DNA from: Syngnathus acus
Lineage: Eukaryota; Chordata; Actinopteri; Syngnathiformes; Syngnathidae
Length of the DNA: 64,000 nt
Reading direction: 5' to 3'
Assembly (NCBI RefSeq): GCF_901709675.1
Contig: NC_051096.1
Location: 4,121,001 to 4,185,000 of the forward strand
Shown: one piece after another, positions 30,001-42,252 of the stretch
How the letters are laid out: each line of letters begins with the position of its first letter
Position numbering within the stretch: the stretch's first letter is position 1
Made by a program: the position numbers and the translations under genes
The notes under the pieces: generated by a model
The model's input: the letters and a program-made list of their open reading frames with translations, nothing else
Databases searched by the model: none
Told to the model about the DNA's origin: nothing

Positions 30001-33000
30001 TGATTTTGCTCCTTGGCCTTTACACTGGATTGAATAGCGCAGATGAATACGTGCCGCATAGAAACCGCAGGAGCAGGCGCGGTAAATGAATAAAAGGATG
30101 CGCATTTGATTTCAAACAAAATGAAGGTGCAAACAGCCTTGAGATGAAAACAAAAACAAAGCGAGGGAGGATCCGCAGTGTTGCCATAGACACGGCTACA
30201 GACTTACAAGGTAGAAAGGGAGAGTAGGCTGAATTAAAAAAAAACTTTTACAGCTCTCCCGCACTGAGAAAAAGTGGGTCAGCAACATCCGAACGTCTCA
30301 GCTCAACTCGTCTGCATGCTGGGATCAAGCGCTCGGTAAAATGACGTCGTCAAAAACGGCGGATTTCGCCCAGGGCCTAAACAAACCACCAGAGAGACCA
30401 AAACACATGTCGTGTGTTTGCCAAACAATTACCAGATCCAAATTCACAGTGATTCCAATCAACACACTGTTTGGTAATCTAATTTCAATGGACTTAACCA
30501 AGCTTACTCTTTGGAATGCTCTCAGCAAACCTGGAACCTTTAAAGTTTGGAATCATCATAACCTCGTGTTGACATCTCACCCACCATGTTGGTTAAAAAT
30601 AGGCCATTTACCAACACGAGTGTTGAGAGCATACCGCACGTCAAGAAAAAAATATCTCTAGCAATGAACGTGCGGCTAGATCCATCTCGGTGACACTGAC
30701 GGGAGCTTCAGACTGAGTCATGGTCTCTTTGGGGGCAAGTGTGATGATCAAGAGGGGTCTTTGGGAGGTTCTTCGAGTCTTCTCAATTACCCTCTGGCAA
30801 ACCGAGACTCATAAATCTGTGGAACCAAAGTACTCAAGTACATTAAGAAGTAAGAGTTATCATCACCACACTTCCACTTTGGCTGGAAAATAAGTTTCTT
30901 CTCACTACTGACCCTCCGTCCACAGTTGAGGCCAATGCCGGGAGATACAGCGACAGCAGCTGTGTTCTCCACAATCGCCCTTCTTTGCTTCATTTCATTC
31001 TCCTCACCCTTCATTTCACTGCATGCTCTGCCATTCCGCCATCCTCATTCCCCTTTGGCCCAAGTACCGTACCAATGCCAACAGGTAAAGCCACCAGAGC
31101 TTCTCTTGCCGTAAATCTACAGCTGCTTTTTCCTCCACATGGCTAAACTTCAACCACCAGAGACATCTGTCCCAAAAAGCCGCAAGCACGGTGAGAGGGA
31201 AGAACCCAACGAATCAAAGAAAGTATCTGGCAAGGGTGAGTTTGAGGAAGACTAAACTTCTCAAACTTTGATATATGTTGGGCAATCCAAAAATATTCAT
31301 TTTCAATCCAGAAAGAAGCAAATAAAGACTGCTTCAGATAAATCAAACAAGCAGCCATTCAAATTTTGCTGAACCTTACACTATCAATTTCCAGTCCTGT
31401 TGAGTTTTACTTAAGATTCATACTTCTTTTTTTTGGGCTGGCAGGAGTTCCGATTTCACAGGTCAAGCAACCATTCAAATGGCTTTAATGAGCTTTCTAA
31501 AGCTAATGAGTTCCGGGGAACGATACAAATTGTTCTGTCAATGTTGACTTTGAGCCTACTTCAATTGTTTGGCTGTGAAGTCAAGAGTAAAAAAAAAAAA
31601 GAAAGGACTTTTTAATCATGTTCAGATTTATTACCCCCACCGAATTAGTCTAATTCTGCCCAATACGTGGACTCCGAGTTAAATCTTTGCTTATTGTTTT
31701 GGTAGAACTTCCATCATCATTAAATCGAGATGATTCTGGAGTAAAATGGAGCCCAGCAAAGAAGCTAAAAAGCAAATATGAGTTTTTTAAGATTAAGTGC
31801 AACCCCCCCAAAAATGTCTGTCGCGTAAACCGCTAACGGCGTTGTGCTGTAAGTGGTATTTTCAAAACCAGTTTCTGCGGAATTGAATTTGAGTCGTAGC
31901 AAATGAGAAGAGGATTTACGATGCTGTGCATAGGAAGAGGGGCAGCGGGACAGTTTGTCACATTGACAAAGACTGCATTAAGACTTTGACCCATTTCAAG
32001 CTGAGCCACCATGATGCCACCGCTCCCTTAATACTTCCATTATTGCCACTGTCAAATTCATTCTCACCGCTATTGTCATCATAGCCACAGTTAAATTTAG
32101 CTCCTCTATTATTAGCTTGTGAATACCGTCAATGTTTACTGGATACATGTGTCAGATTTCAAAATGGAAAAGTCATTTGGGGTTTTTTCTTCATCCTGCA
32201 AGAGCTCGGAGCAGCGCCACCCGCTGTCAAATCCGTACTAATAAAATCAACATTGTTGATGGATAAGCCGGGAGAAAATTTGTTGCCTGGGTACTGGAAG
32301 CCCTTCATCAACCTCTTTGTCGTATATGTGGCATTTATTTGACCTTTTTCCCCCTTCCGTCATTTCCGTATTACATATACCTGTAAATCGGCTTATATTT
32401 TTTTTCCGTGTCAGAAATATATAACAAATAAATCCACTTGAGAAAATTGAGTTTCAAGAGTTGCTCACGTTGTAGTTTTCATTAACACACGTGACCGTAG
32501 TTCAACAATCTGGACGTTTGAAATTGGTTTGGAATCTCATGTTTGAAGAGTAAAACATACAGTAAAGCTCAGGCTGTGACATTTACCTTTCACTGTTTGT
32601 AGAGCACAACAAGGCAGATGTTGGGATTGTGTTTAGGTTTTTAAAGGACCTTTACATGTGAGCCATAAAAAAATATTTTTGATTTTTAAACTAAATGATT
32701 AACCCTAACACTAAATAAAAAAATAAATATAAAAACAAATAGATAAAACATTCTTTTTGATTTTTAAACAAAATGATTAACCCTAACGCTAAATAAATCA
32801 AATCATGTAAAAAAAAAAAATCCTCCTGCTGCCGGGGATTCACGAGAAGGACCGTCGGTGCCAGTTTTGCTGATACCGTCTCATTTTCAGATTAAGGATC
32901 GGCACTTGTCTTGTTTGCAGCTCATTTAGCGACAGATGTACTGCACCCGTTTTCAAAGACTGATTTAATTTCCAAGACGCACACAGTTTACACACAACCG

Positions 33001-33344
33001 AGTGTTTCATACTTTGGTTACGTTAGCTCACAGTGCTACCCAGCTCCACTGGGCGCCACTGATGATCTATAAAGACAATGAAAAGAAATGAAGATGCTGG
33101 GGGGTAATTAAAAAAAAAAAAGCCTTGCTGGCTTTGTATAGTAACAGCTGCGCTCTATAAGCAACTCCACACGATTAGAATTCTAAAGCAAACAGGCAAT
33201 CTACATCTTGGCTTGCTGAGCTTCACTTTATGTGACTTTGTGTCATCTGCAGATGAGACTGGGAGAATAATTAAAAAAATGACCGACTTCTAAATTGTGC
33301 TGACTGAATAGTATTTCAGGGGCTGCATCATACATTCTAAATCA
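27025..33344. other. Angiopoietin 3' UTR and start of the gene desert
   Basis: AATAAA at 27240-27245 and 27619-27624 are candidate poly(A) signals for the angiopoietin mRNA. Beyond that I see no exon, RNA gene or named repeat. A few open frames of 80-140 codons exist (for example 29526-29945 minus), but they overlap in several frames, lack domains and sit in low-complexity sequence. Confidence 0.45.
32681..32797 (+). repeat. Imperfect two-copy tandem repeat, period 78 bp
   Basis: The block starting GATTTTTAAACTAAATGATT at 32681 recurs at 32759 with few changes. Each block contains AACCCTAAC followed by CTAAATAAA. Only two units are present. Confidence 0.75.
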
Positions 33345-33665
33345 CAGGTGTCAAATTCAAGGCCCGGGGGCCAGATACGGCCCACCACATCATTTTATGT
33401 GGCCCGCAAAGACAAATTATGCATCAAATTTGTGTGTCATTACTAGAATTGCAAATTGTCTTCACTTTTAATATCTTTTTTTAAAATATTTGACCATTTT
33501 TACTCGTCTGATTTGAAAACGAGTTATTTGTCACTTTGTTTTGTAGCTTTTACTGTATAATATGAGGTGCTCATACATTTATTTGGGTTGACAGTCACAA
33601 TGGCCCTCCGAAAGAAGCTATGACTACATTGTGGCCCGTGAAAAAAAATGAGTTTGACACTCCTG
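33345..33665 (+). mobile_element. hAT-like non-autonomous element
   Basis: The element starts CAGGTGTCAAATTCAAGGCC and ends GAGTTTGACACTCCTG, which are inverted relative to each other. GTGGCCCGC and GTGGCCCGTG lie just inside the two ends. CAGGGGTGTCAAACTC-type termini are typical of hAT elements in vertebrates. I could not find a clean 8-bp target duplication. There is no transposase frame. Confidence 0.6.
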
Positions 33666-36247
33666 TTTTAAATAATCCCGGCACGATGCGTCACGTGAGA
33701 TGTTTTCCTGTGCTGTTGTCTGCAAAGTGTTGTAGAAAGAAAAACAGAAATGACAGATCCACCATGTTCAGCAGTATTTCTCTCACTACAGTCATACAGT
33801 CCAAAAACATCCGTCCTCTCGCTCGCTGACGCAACACATTTCTCCTTGTTTACTTTGTTCTGACACAAATGGGACGTCTGACGGACGAGCGGCCCGATAC
33901 GACGAGATTGCGCAAAGGGGCTGCCAGGTTAATTTGATTTTGACAGAAAAAGGAAAAGGCCCCGCCTCTTAAGATTCACCTACTTGTTTTCTCTTTGCCT
34001 CAATCATTTTATCATTTCTGACATTGTGTTATTTAGATTTGACCACATTCATCCTCACCTCAAACTGAACACTTCATTTAGAACCTGAACATTATAATTT
34101 TCCAAAGTTTCCAGACCGCTATGGGCAAAGTAAGAAAACAGCAAGAGAGCGCCTCACATATGCAAGATTCTTCTCGCAGCCTCGAGTAGGGTGAAACCTT
34201 GTCATGGAGTTCATCACGCTTCTTTCATTAACGCAAACGCTCCCAACGCACATATCTGACTCACATCCGAGATCCTTGACATATATTGAAGCACCCAGAA
34301 ATACAGCCATTGAAATCGTGTTGAATGGGCATTTCAAACCTATTTGCAGTCATGGTTCGTTGTACTCTTAAGTAGTAACGATCTTCGTGTTGATCCAGAA
34401 AAATATTTTAAAGTAGTTTTTAAAGTGAAAAATATTCAACACTCCAAAATATGACAATCACCAAAGACGTGAAAGGAAATTGAGCTGGTCGTATTCGGCT
34501 AATTCTTAATTATCACTCGGCTTATTTACTCAGCATCCGAGCTTTTAAAGCCGTAGGGACTTTCCTGCCCTTAATCAAGAGCACTCCTCAGCAGGGTGCG
34601 GATCCGCCATTTGTCCTCACCCGGGTAATTGACTCCTGGTGTTCGTGAGTTGCGAGGCAATAAAAGTTTATGACGATTAAACATATCACGTTGTCGGTTA
34701 TTTTAATTTATTTATTTGTTTAATTTATTTATTTAATTTATTTTAATAATTTTATTTATTTGCTTCTATTTTATTTATTTTAATTATTTTATTAAATTTT
34801 TTTTGTGAGGGGGCGATGGCATGTTGTGAACCAATAATGAAGTGCTTAGTCTAGGGATGACACCTAGGGTGTTTTAAGATTGACTTTTTTTTTATCCAAC
34901 GAGTAGTTTTGCAGTGGAGAGTGTGTAAGATTGTTTTAAAAGTGATCCCAAAGTTGATAAAAAAGATTGTTTATTTTCCAAACAGTTCACACAGATAAAA
35001 AATGGTAGATATATTCTGACAGCGTATTACTTGTCACAGTCTTGTCACTTATTTTGAAATTCTTTATAGAGCACAATGTCACATTGAAGTCAAATAGATA
35101 TATGTATGGTGGTGGTTTTTGCTTCTCTGTAGAATTGTGTGTATTTTTAGGGTATGGGGGGAAATTGATATGGGAGATAGGGGCGCTGCTCAGTGATCCA
35201 TCCATTGGTGCCAACCTTGGGTTGGCAACAGTGACAAATTTAGACAAAGTGTTTCTATAAGCCAATTTAGATCGAGCCAATGGGCCGTGACAAACTTCTT
35301 TGGGAATAGGACAGCATTGAGAAAATTAAACCCAATAATAGCGCTCAGTTAGAAGAAACTATTTTACCATTCAATGCTTCACTTGACATGACTTCTTTGG
35401 CCAATGTTTGTCTTTGCTGGCATCTTGAAAAGCCGCCCGTAAACTACAAGTCCCAAGTCGGAAATATCAGATCCCGTCTAAGCCTTGGAGTCTCTGCAGA
35501 AAGCGGCGAGGCAAAGCCGTTCGAGCCACGACCCAGCTCGGTCTTGTTCAATTACCCTCAGCTTACGATCAATAAGACGGCCGAAGACACACGAGTGCAA
35601 CTGGGCTGCCAACACCCATGCGTCCATTTTGAAGAAAGAAAAGCTGCTTCGTCAATAGATTTCCCCTTGTCCTCACATAGTCGGGTTAAACACATCAATG
35701 ATTCTGAACAATACCTCCAAAAAAAAAAAAGAGTACCGTGACATAGGTACCAAGATATTCTGACAAGGACTACTTTCACAGTCTTCTTGTAATTTCGCAG
35801 ACGGCAGAATCTGGTGGCGTGGCAGCTTTACAAGACCGGCGGCTCACTTTGCGTAGCACGGCAAGATGGAATCTCTGTCGAAAGCTTGTCAGCTCGTGAG
35901 ACACGACCCGTCTCGCAAATGGTGTGTCGGCCGTGTGGGCAGATGTACTTGCCAGACGAGCCCTTGCAACCCGGCGTGAGTTACAGATGCGACGCTGAAG
36001 CCCAGAGCATCGGGAGGTCGCGATTTTAGAGTTGAGAATTGATGTATCTAGAGGGAATGAGAAGTCCGGATGTGTGTGTTGATGTTGGAGGTGGGAGACA
36101 CGCAAAGCAAACACGGGTGCCACACATCAATCAAACTACTGTGTGTTGGAATCAAATATACAAAATAAGCAATCGAAACAGTCAGCAAACTGAAGATGAA
36201 TCAGTTTATCCAAAAGGAGAAAGCCCCATCCTCCAAACGACTTTAAT
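33666..36247. other. Gene desert block
   Basis: No exon is recognised. A TTTA-rich low-complexity tract lies at about 34693-34800. Two overlapping frames of about 115 codons (35388-35741 plus, 35776-36123 minus) show no domain or splice context. Confidence 0.5.
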
Positions 36248-36558
36248 TACCGTATTTTCCACACTATAAGGCGCACTTAAAAACCTCCAATTTCCTCAAA
36301 AGCCGACAGTGAGCCTTATAATCAGGTGCGCCTAATATATGGACCAATATTGAGCCACTACAGCAGGCGTGTCCAAAGTCCGGCCCGCGGGCCAAATGTA
36401 TATATCTTATATATGGACAAAGTTTTAAAATGGGCCATTCATTGAAGGTGCGCCTTATAATCCGGTGCGCCTTATATATGGAGAAAGTTTTAAAATGGGC
36501 CATTCATTGAAGGTGCGCCTTATAATCCGGTGCACCTTATAGTGCGGAAAATACGGTA
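36248..36558 (+). mobile_element. TA-flanked MITE, copy 5 (architecture A)
   Basis: It has the same termini and the same internal GGCGTGTCCAAAGTCCGGCC fragment as copy 1. It has an extra tandem unit (GTTTTAAAATGGGCCATTCA appears twice), which makes it longer. Confidence 0.8.
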
Positions 36559-37650
36559 TATGTTGACTACACCCCCTCCGCATCATCCCTCGTGGATTCG
36601 CAAAGCACCATCGCTTGATGTCTTCCGTCGGGTATAACGGCGAGCTTTCTACCAGCGCAGCACCTTTGATATGTTAAAGCATTCTGACGAAGCAAGCGGC
36701 AGCGACGATTGAATTACATTGACTTTGCCGTGTACGAAGGAGGGTGGGGGAGTCATCAACGGAGGCAGAACGAGTGGGAGGAGAGGAAAGAAAGAGGAAG
36801 ATGGAGGAAGACAGGTATCAGAAGAAGTGATGAAACCCAGACGACGGGGCGCTCGACATATACATATACTAAATCAGACCTATAAGACTGTCAGTGCTAG
36901 CGGCAAACACATTTGAAGGCACAGGTTGAGTCATCGAAATTGCTGCATTCCGGATCCTTCTCACTAGTTGAACTTATTTTGTTATTTATCAAAGTGTACT
37001 TTTCGCCGTGACTTTTCTCATCTACGGGAAATCGGGTGTTATCAGTCAATCGGCGAATCGTATTTTTCCATCTTTACACAAAAAGAGTCTATAAGGAACT
37101 TTTCTTTGCTAATACTAAAGATGGCAAAATGAGGAGACGTAATAAATGATCGCAAAGGCAAGTCGACCATCTGTTGGCCGATGCATTATTGATTCCGGGC
37201 TGTCGTCAGGGTGACAAGTCGAGCTTTCCGTGGGTGGACTATGCCGACCGTTCACAGTGACACATGGGCGGATCATTACAAGACTGCATCTCAGTCACCA
37301 TCTTGCAAACACACAAAAGCTATTTCTGCTGTGATGTTGCACTTTTGTACCAAATAGCATCTGACATTGGAGACATCTGAAGATCTGCATTGAGCGTTTA
37401 AAATGAATCTCTCGGGAGATGTCTTTTATGACAAGTGATGGGATGTTACGATATACGCCGGGAGCGCTGGGGGCAAATTAGACAGCAGATTAATTACGTG
37501 GACGACGCGGCCATACCCCAACACACTATAAATGTGCTCATTTCCAGACTGTCTGCAGCAAACGGATGACTTCATAAAAAGACACCAGAGGACGATGCAA
37601 GAGAAAGAAAGTGGAACATGTATACAAAAAGCCAGAGCCTTACTGGATAT

Positions 37651-37740
37651 CCATCCATTTTCTAAAGTGCTTGCCGTATTAGGGTCGTAGGTGAGCTCCA
37701 GCCAATTTCAGATGACTTCAGTCAAGAGGGTGCACCTGTG
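37651..37740 (+). repeat. Fragment of a common fish interspersed repeat
   Basis: ATCCATCCATTTTCTAAAGT, then TTAGGGTCGTAGGTGAGCTC and CAGCCAATTTCAGATGACTT match, with mutations, a repeat seen very widely in teleosts (CATCCATTTTCTAYMCCGCT ... GGGTCGCGGG ... GAGCC). This is a diverged fragment with no coding sequence. Confidence 0.55.
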
Positions 37741-37760
37741 CGGTTACCAAACGTGGTATT

Positions 37761-37782
37761 CACACACACACACACACACACA
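37761..37782. repeat. (CA)11 microsatellite
   Basis: An uninterrupted CA repeat that is inverted relative to the TG repeat about 90 bp downstream. Confidence 0.9.
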
Positions 37783-37871
37783 TTGCTTCTGTCATATTAT
37801 ATAATTTAATTATAAAGTACATTCTAATATTCAGCCAAACTAACATCCACTTTGAAACAAATTACTAAGAG

Positions 37872-37876
37872 AGTGT

Positions 37877-37911
<35 letters not shown>
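37872..37911. repeat. (GT)n microsatellite, interrupted
   Basis: About 40 bp of GT units with one TTT interruption near the start. It is complementary to the CA repeat at 37761-37782. Confidence 0.9.
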
Positions 37912-38864
37912 AGAGGAAAAGAATAAAGGCACTTGACTTCTGCCAAAAATGTATTGAATTTTTCTTTGGCTGATCCTATACATCTCCAAAAGTTAATAAT
38001 TAGTTTTGCGAAAACTTTGCTGGGAATCAATAAAAACAACAGAGTATGTATGTGGTTGAAGTTGCAGAACAGATGACAGCGATCCTAAAAGTTGATGGAT
38101 AGAAGATATAGAGAACTTTTTTTATTTTTTTGGGTGAAAATATATATCAAATGAAAACCAGTGGGAAATATAAATTTAGAGTTCGTTTGAGAGCAGCCGC
38201 TTTGATATGAATTCAAATACAAATGTACCTCAATGGCCACTTTAAGCAGTCATAAGTATGAATCAGCCTCAGGCTACACTCCGAGATTTTTTTGCGGTCA
38301 CACTCTGCCCTTCTTTTCATGCCAGATAATAGCAGAGAGGTGGACCATGTCATTGCAGTAATTTCATTGAAAATATCGTGGAATCGAATCCCGGTGAAAC
38401 ATTTACGGACACACCTGCAGCTTATAGCATTTCTGTAATGGAACTCTGTAAATAGCGGCTAGTTGGAGTTCAACAAGCTTCAAGATGAATAACACAATAT
38501 GGGCTCCACGAGTCGACGCGTCCAAGAAATGGATTGGAGATTCATCTTTTCATTTTTCTGGCTTCCTCTTTCCTGTCTCACGAAGCTATGTAAGGTGACA
38601 GCGGTGGATTGGAGAGCTGCGAGGAAGGATTAGACGGACAAAAAGGGGTCCCGTGCTGTGAAGGATAATAAACTGTGTTTCTGTTGGGCCAGAGGAGAGA
38701 TAACTTCGTCCTTGGCTCACTCATAACCTCATCAGAGTCGTTCAATGAAACACTGAGTGTCGTAACTCATGGCGGGGCATGGCAGGATCGGGAGTGAGCA
38801 AAAATTGATTTTTAAAATAATTACTTAAAGCTGCTAGTTACTTTCCCACCTAAAGCAATTTCAT

Positions 38865-39247
38865 TACCGTATTTTCCGGACTATAAGGTGCACATTCAAT
38901 GAATGGCCCATTTTAAAACTTTGTCCTTATATAAGGCGCACCGGACTATAAGGCGCACCATTAATGCATCATGTCAGATTTTTAATCCAAATCAAATCAT
39001 TCTCCATTTTATCTTTTTTATTTCAACTTCAGATGCAACAAATTACTTTATAATCACAAAATAATGATCCATAGTCTTTTTGATTCATGATTCATAGTCT
39101 TCAGCGGGCCACTTATGATTGATTTCATGACACAATGCTTCGGGCCAGTTTAAATTTTGGGATTTGGTCCATATATAAGGCGCACCGGACTATAAGACGC
39201 ACTGTTTTAGGTTTTTAGGTGCGCCTTATAGTCCGGAAAATACGGTA
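38865..39247 (-). mobile_element. TA-flanked MITE, copy 6 (architecture C)
   Basis: It has the termini of the family, and an interior nearly identical to copy 2 (CATTCTCCATTTTATCTTTT and CACTTATGATTGATTTCATG shared). It is somewhat longer because of an extra ACCGGACTATAAGGCGCACC unit near the left end. Confidence 0.8.
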
Positions 39248-42023
39248 CTCCTTCATTTATGTAATTATACCAGGAAAATTAATTACAGTGTGTGAAGACC
39301 CTTAAAAAATGCAAACAAAGTTTTTCATTTGATTTTTAAGTGCGCAATATACAATTTTAGAGTTCAGCTTATTAAAGCAAAAACAAAAACAATATATATT
39401 TTTGTTCAGCATGACGTTTGCTGTTTTGCTCGCCTGAAGTCATCCCATAGGGGACACGCCGCCTTACACTTTAGAAAAATACTGCTTTATTTATTTATAT
39501 TTTTGATACAGATTAAGATCCCTCCAGGGGAAATTCGATTTAGACACTGCTGAATATTTTTGTTGCGCACCGCAGAGAGAAAATCAGACCTGAAAAAAAA
39601 AAAATGCAGGCTTCTAAGGAGAGATGTCACTCTGATGGAGCACACCGGGTGCTTGCCCTGGAGCTGATTTTCGAGAGGGTTCAGTGCCTTGAGTACTCAT
39701 TGATTTTGTCCGTGAAATGGGGTTAGCTAACCCTAAGCAAAACTAGCCTTAACTGTGACCCAAATCAAAAAGCATTTGGCTAAAATTAAATTGGCTATCA
39801 TCATCCTCAAAAAAATCTCTACACATGCCAAGTCTTTACAAATATATTTGGCGACGTTCCGTATTTTACCAAGTTTTGTATAAAGTATCAAATCGTCTCT
39901 CTTCCCCAGTGTAACATTTGTTCCAGTAAGTAAAACAACAAATGACCTGCAAAATTGCTGCAATAGTTTTTTTCCCAGACATTAAGGCTTACCAAATCTT
40001 TCATTATAGGTCCCATAAGAGCCAATTGTCGGCTTTTTCATAAAAATAGACGTGTTTTCACTGACAGATTTTCCCTCGCGTTGGATCGAGATGTACTTAT
40101 TATAATGTCAACTGAATAACAACGTCTTTTCTGTGCCATGAGGGAGCCGCTATAAAAGTTGACGCTCGGTATAACATTGCTGTAAAATATTTGAAATATA
40201 TGAATACAATAATAGTGAGACTTGACTGGCAAGGTTTGTAGACTACTTGAGCTGCAGTCATAGTTGGAATGTACCACCGTGTTAAATCTGCAAAGTAGCC
40301 TGTGAGCAACTTGGAAGAACCTCAGCAATTTTATTTCCCAAAACACGAAGGCTTAAAAAACGGTTGACTATTAAAATGAGGTTATTGATAGATCATTATA
40401 ATAACGGAATTACAGCCTGATTGATTTTTTTTTTTTATTGCTCTAGCCGCAAAGATCCAACCTGGTCAATCACAATAACTTGTAATACTTTGGTAGAGCA
40501 AGCATATTGAAAAATGTATAAGTCTAAGAGCAAACACAAAAAAATACTGAATCTAATTGAAACAAATTCAACAACAACACAAATCACGGCGCACATAATT
40601 GGATAAAAATGTGAAAAATGCTGAGCAAGCTGATCTTAATGTTAATAGTTGCCCATCTCGAAGCAGCTGGACACTTAAAATAAACATTCTGTTCATTTCA
40701 TCAGTTCATTTTAGCCATCCATGCAAAGCAGCCTAATTATATCCCGCTGCACTTTCATTGTTGGCAAAATAAAAACGTTCTTCTGCTGTCTGTTGTGTTT
40801 CAACTTTTATATACAAAAATTAACATCGAAACAGCATCTGCTTGCTTTATATATAAAAAAAAAAAAAACACTTCGGGGGGTTTACAGTGCAATTCTACTA
40901 TTGAATCAGGGGCCAAAAATCCAAGTGACCAAATTGCCTGTTTAGAAAAGTACGATAACTTAAATTCTTGAGCGGTTTCTGCAGAGCGATAACCAGGTGT
41001 GGCTCTAAACACTCCCGGACAGACTCTTATCCCTCCGGCTTAACGTCCTTCCAGGCTGAGAGCAATGCACGAGATGGATGGCCCACCTCTTCCATCCCAG
41101 CTTGAGCAATTCATGATACTATCTACTATCTCTCAGTGTGTGACATTCAAATGGCCTACCGACCCCCCTTCCCTTCTCAAACCTACCTCCGACGAAACCT
41201 CTTGGATCGATTTATCTCAGCGAGTCAAATCCTTGGCCTCAGCAAAACACCGCCTACCCGACATCAGAGTTAGCGACACGTGTGTACAGACACACATCCC
41301 AATGACTGAGAATTCAAGCTAGTGCCAAATGATGGGCATAGACTGTATGCCAACTTTCCAGCTCGCATCACTCGCTCGCTCGTACACATCCTTGACATGC
41401 CATGATCAAATGGGTGCTTTCAGAGTTCAACAGTTGACCCAGACTTCAACAGGCCCCGATTCCATCATATCCTTGCCTGCATCCTTTAATCACTACACCC
41501 CTCCATCACATCCTTTCCTCCATCAACAAATCTAATCACTTCAGACTTTCATGTGAGGACCCCCCACCAAGTCTCCTGAAGTGATAACAAATGATTGGCA
41601 AAGTCGATAAACACCTTGAAATTCAAAACGCAACAAGCTGGTCTATTCGTTGGCGGTATTCGAGTCGACCGGCGTAAAATGCCGAGCTCAGTGTTAGCGA
41701 TAAAAGAGATATTCATTGTAAATCTTCACCAGCCAACGAAGCAATAAACATCCCAAACACAATCAGCTGCTACTTTGCCGCTGCCTGCACATCTGTTTTT
41801 TCTCTTGGAGCAAGACACAGGAATTACTGCCTTGTTGTCGGATGCCTCAGCCAACACAACGTGCAGTTTAGATTCATGTCATCTCCAGTTCGTAATACAT
41901 GTGCTGAGGACTTTGACGGAATGTGATTACATGAATTAAATATCAGCCTTCTGTTCACCAAGTCTGCCCTGGAAAGTATATCATAACATGTTGGAGTTGC
42001 AATTTTAAACATGTTGGCCAGTA
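39248..42023. other. Gene desert block
   Basis: No exon, RNA gene or named repeat is recognised. Open frames reach about 100 codons but have no domain. Confidence 0.5.
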
Positions 42024-42252
42024 TACCGTATTTTCCGCACTATAAGGCGCACCTTCAATGAATGGCCCATTTTGAAATTTTGTCCATATATAAGATATAT
42101 ACATTTGGCCCGCGGGCCGGACTTTGGACACGCCTGCTGTAGTGGCTCAATATTGGTCCATAATAAGGCGCACCTGATTATAAAGCGCACTGTCGGCTTT
42201 TGAGAAAATTGGAGGTTTTTAGGTGCGCCTTATAGTGCGGAAAAATACGGTA
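42024..42252 (-). mobile_element. TA-flanked MITE, copy 7 (architecture A, inverted)
   Basis: It is the reverse-oriented counterpart of copy 1, with the GGCCCGCGGGCCGGACTTTG fragment inside and the AGGTTTTTAGGTGCGCC end on the right. Confidence 0.8.

Larger units (their letters stand above)
36559..38864. other. Gene desert block
   Basis: No coding exon is recognised. It holds a fish interspersed-repeat fragment and the CA/TG repeats listed separately. A purine-rich tract (GGAGGAGAG-type) lies at about 36735-36810. Confidence 0.5.

Noticed and set aside
32701-32790. AACCCTAAC motifs suggesting telomeric sequence
   Set aside because: Only isolated units inside a two-copy tandem repeat; no TTAGGG array.
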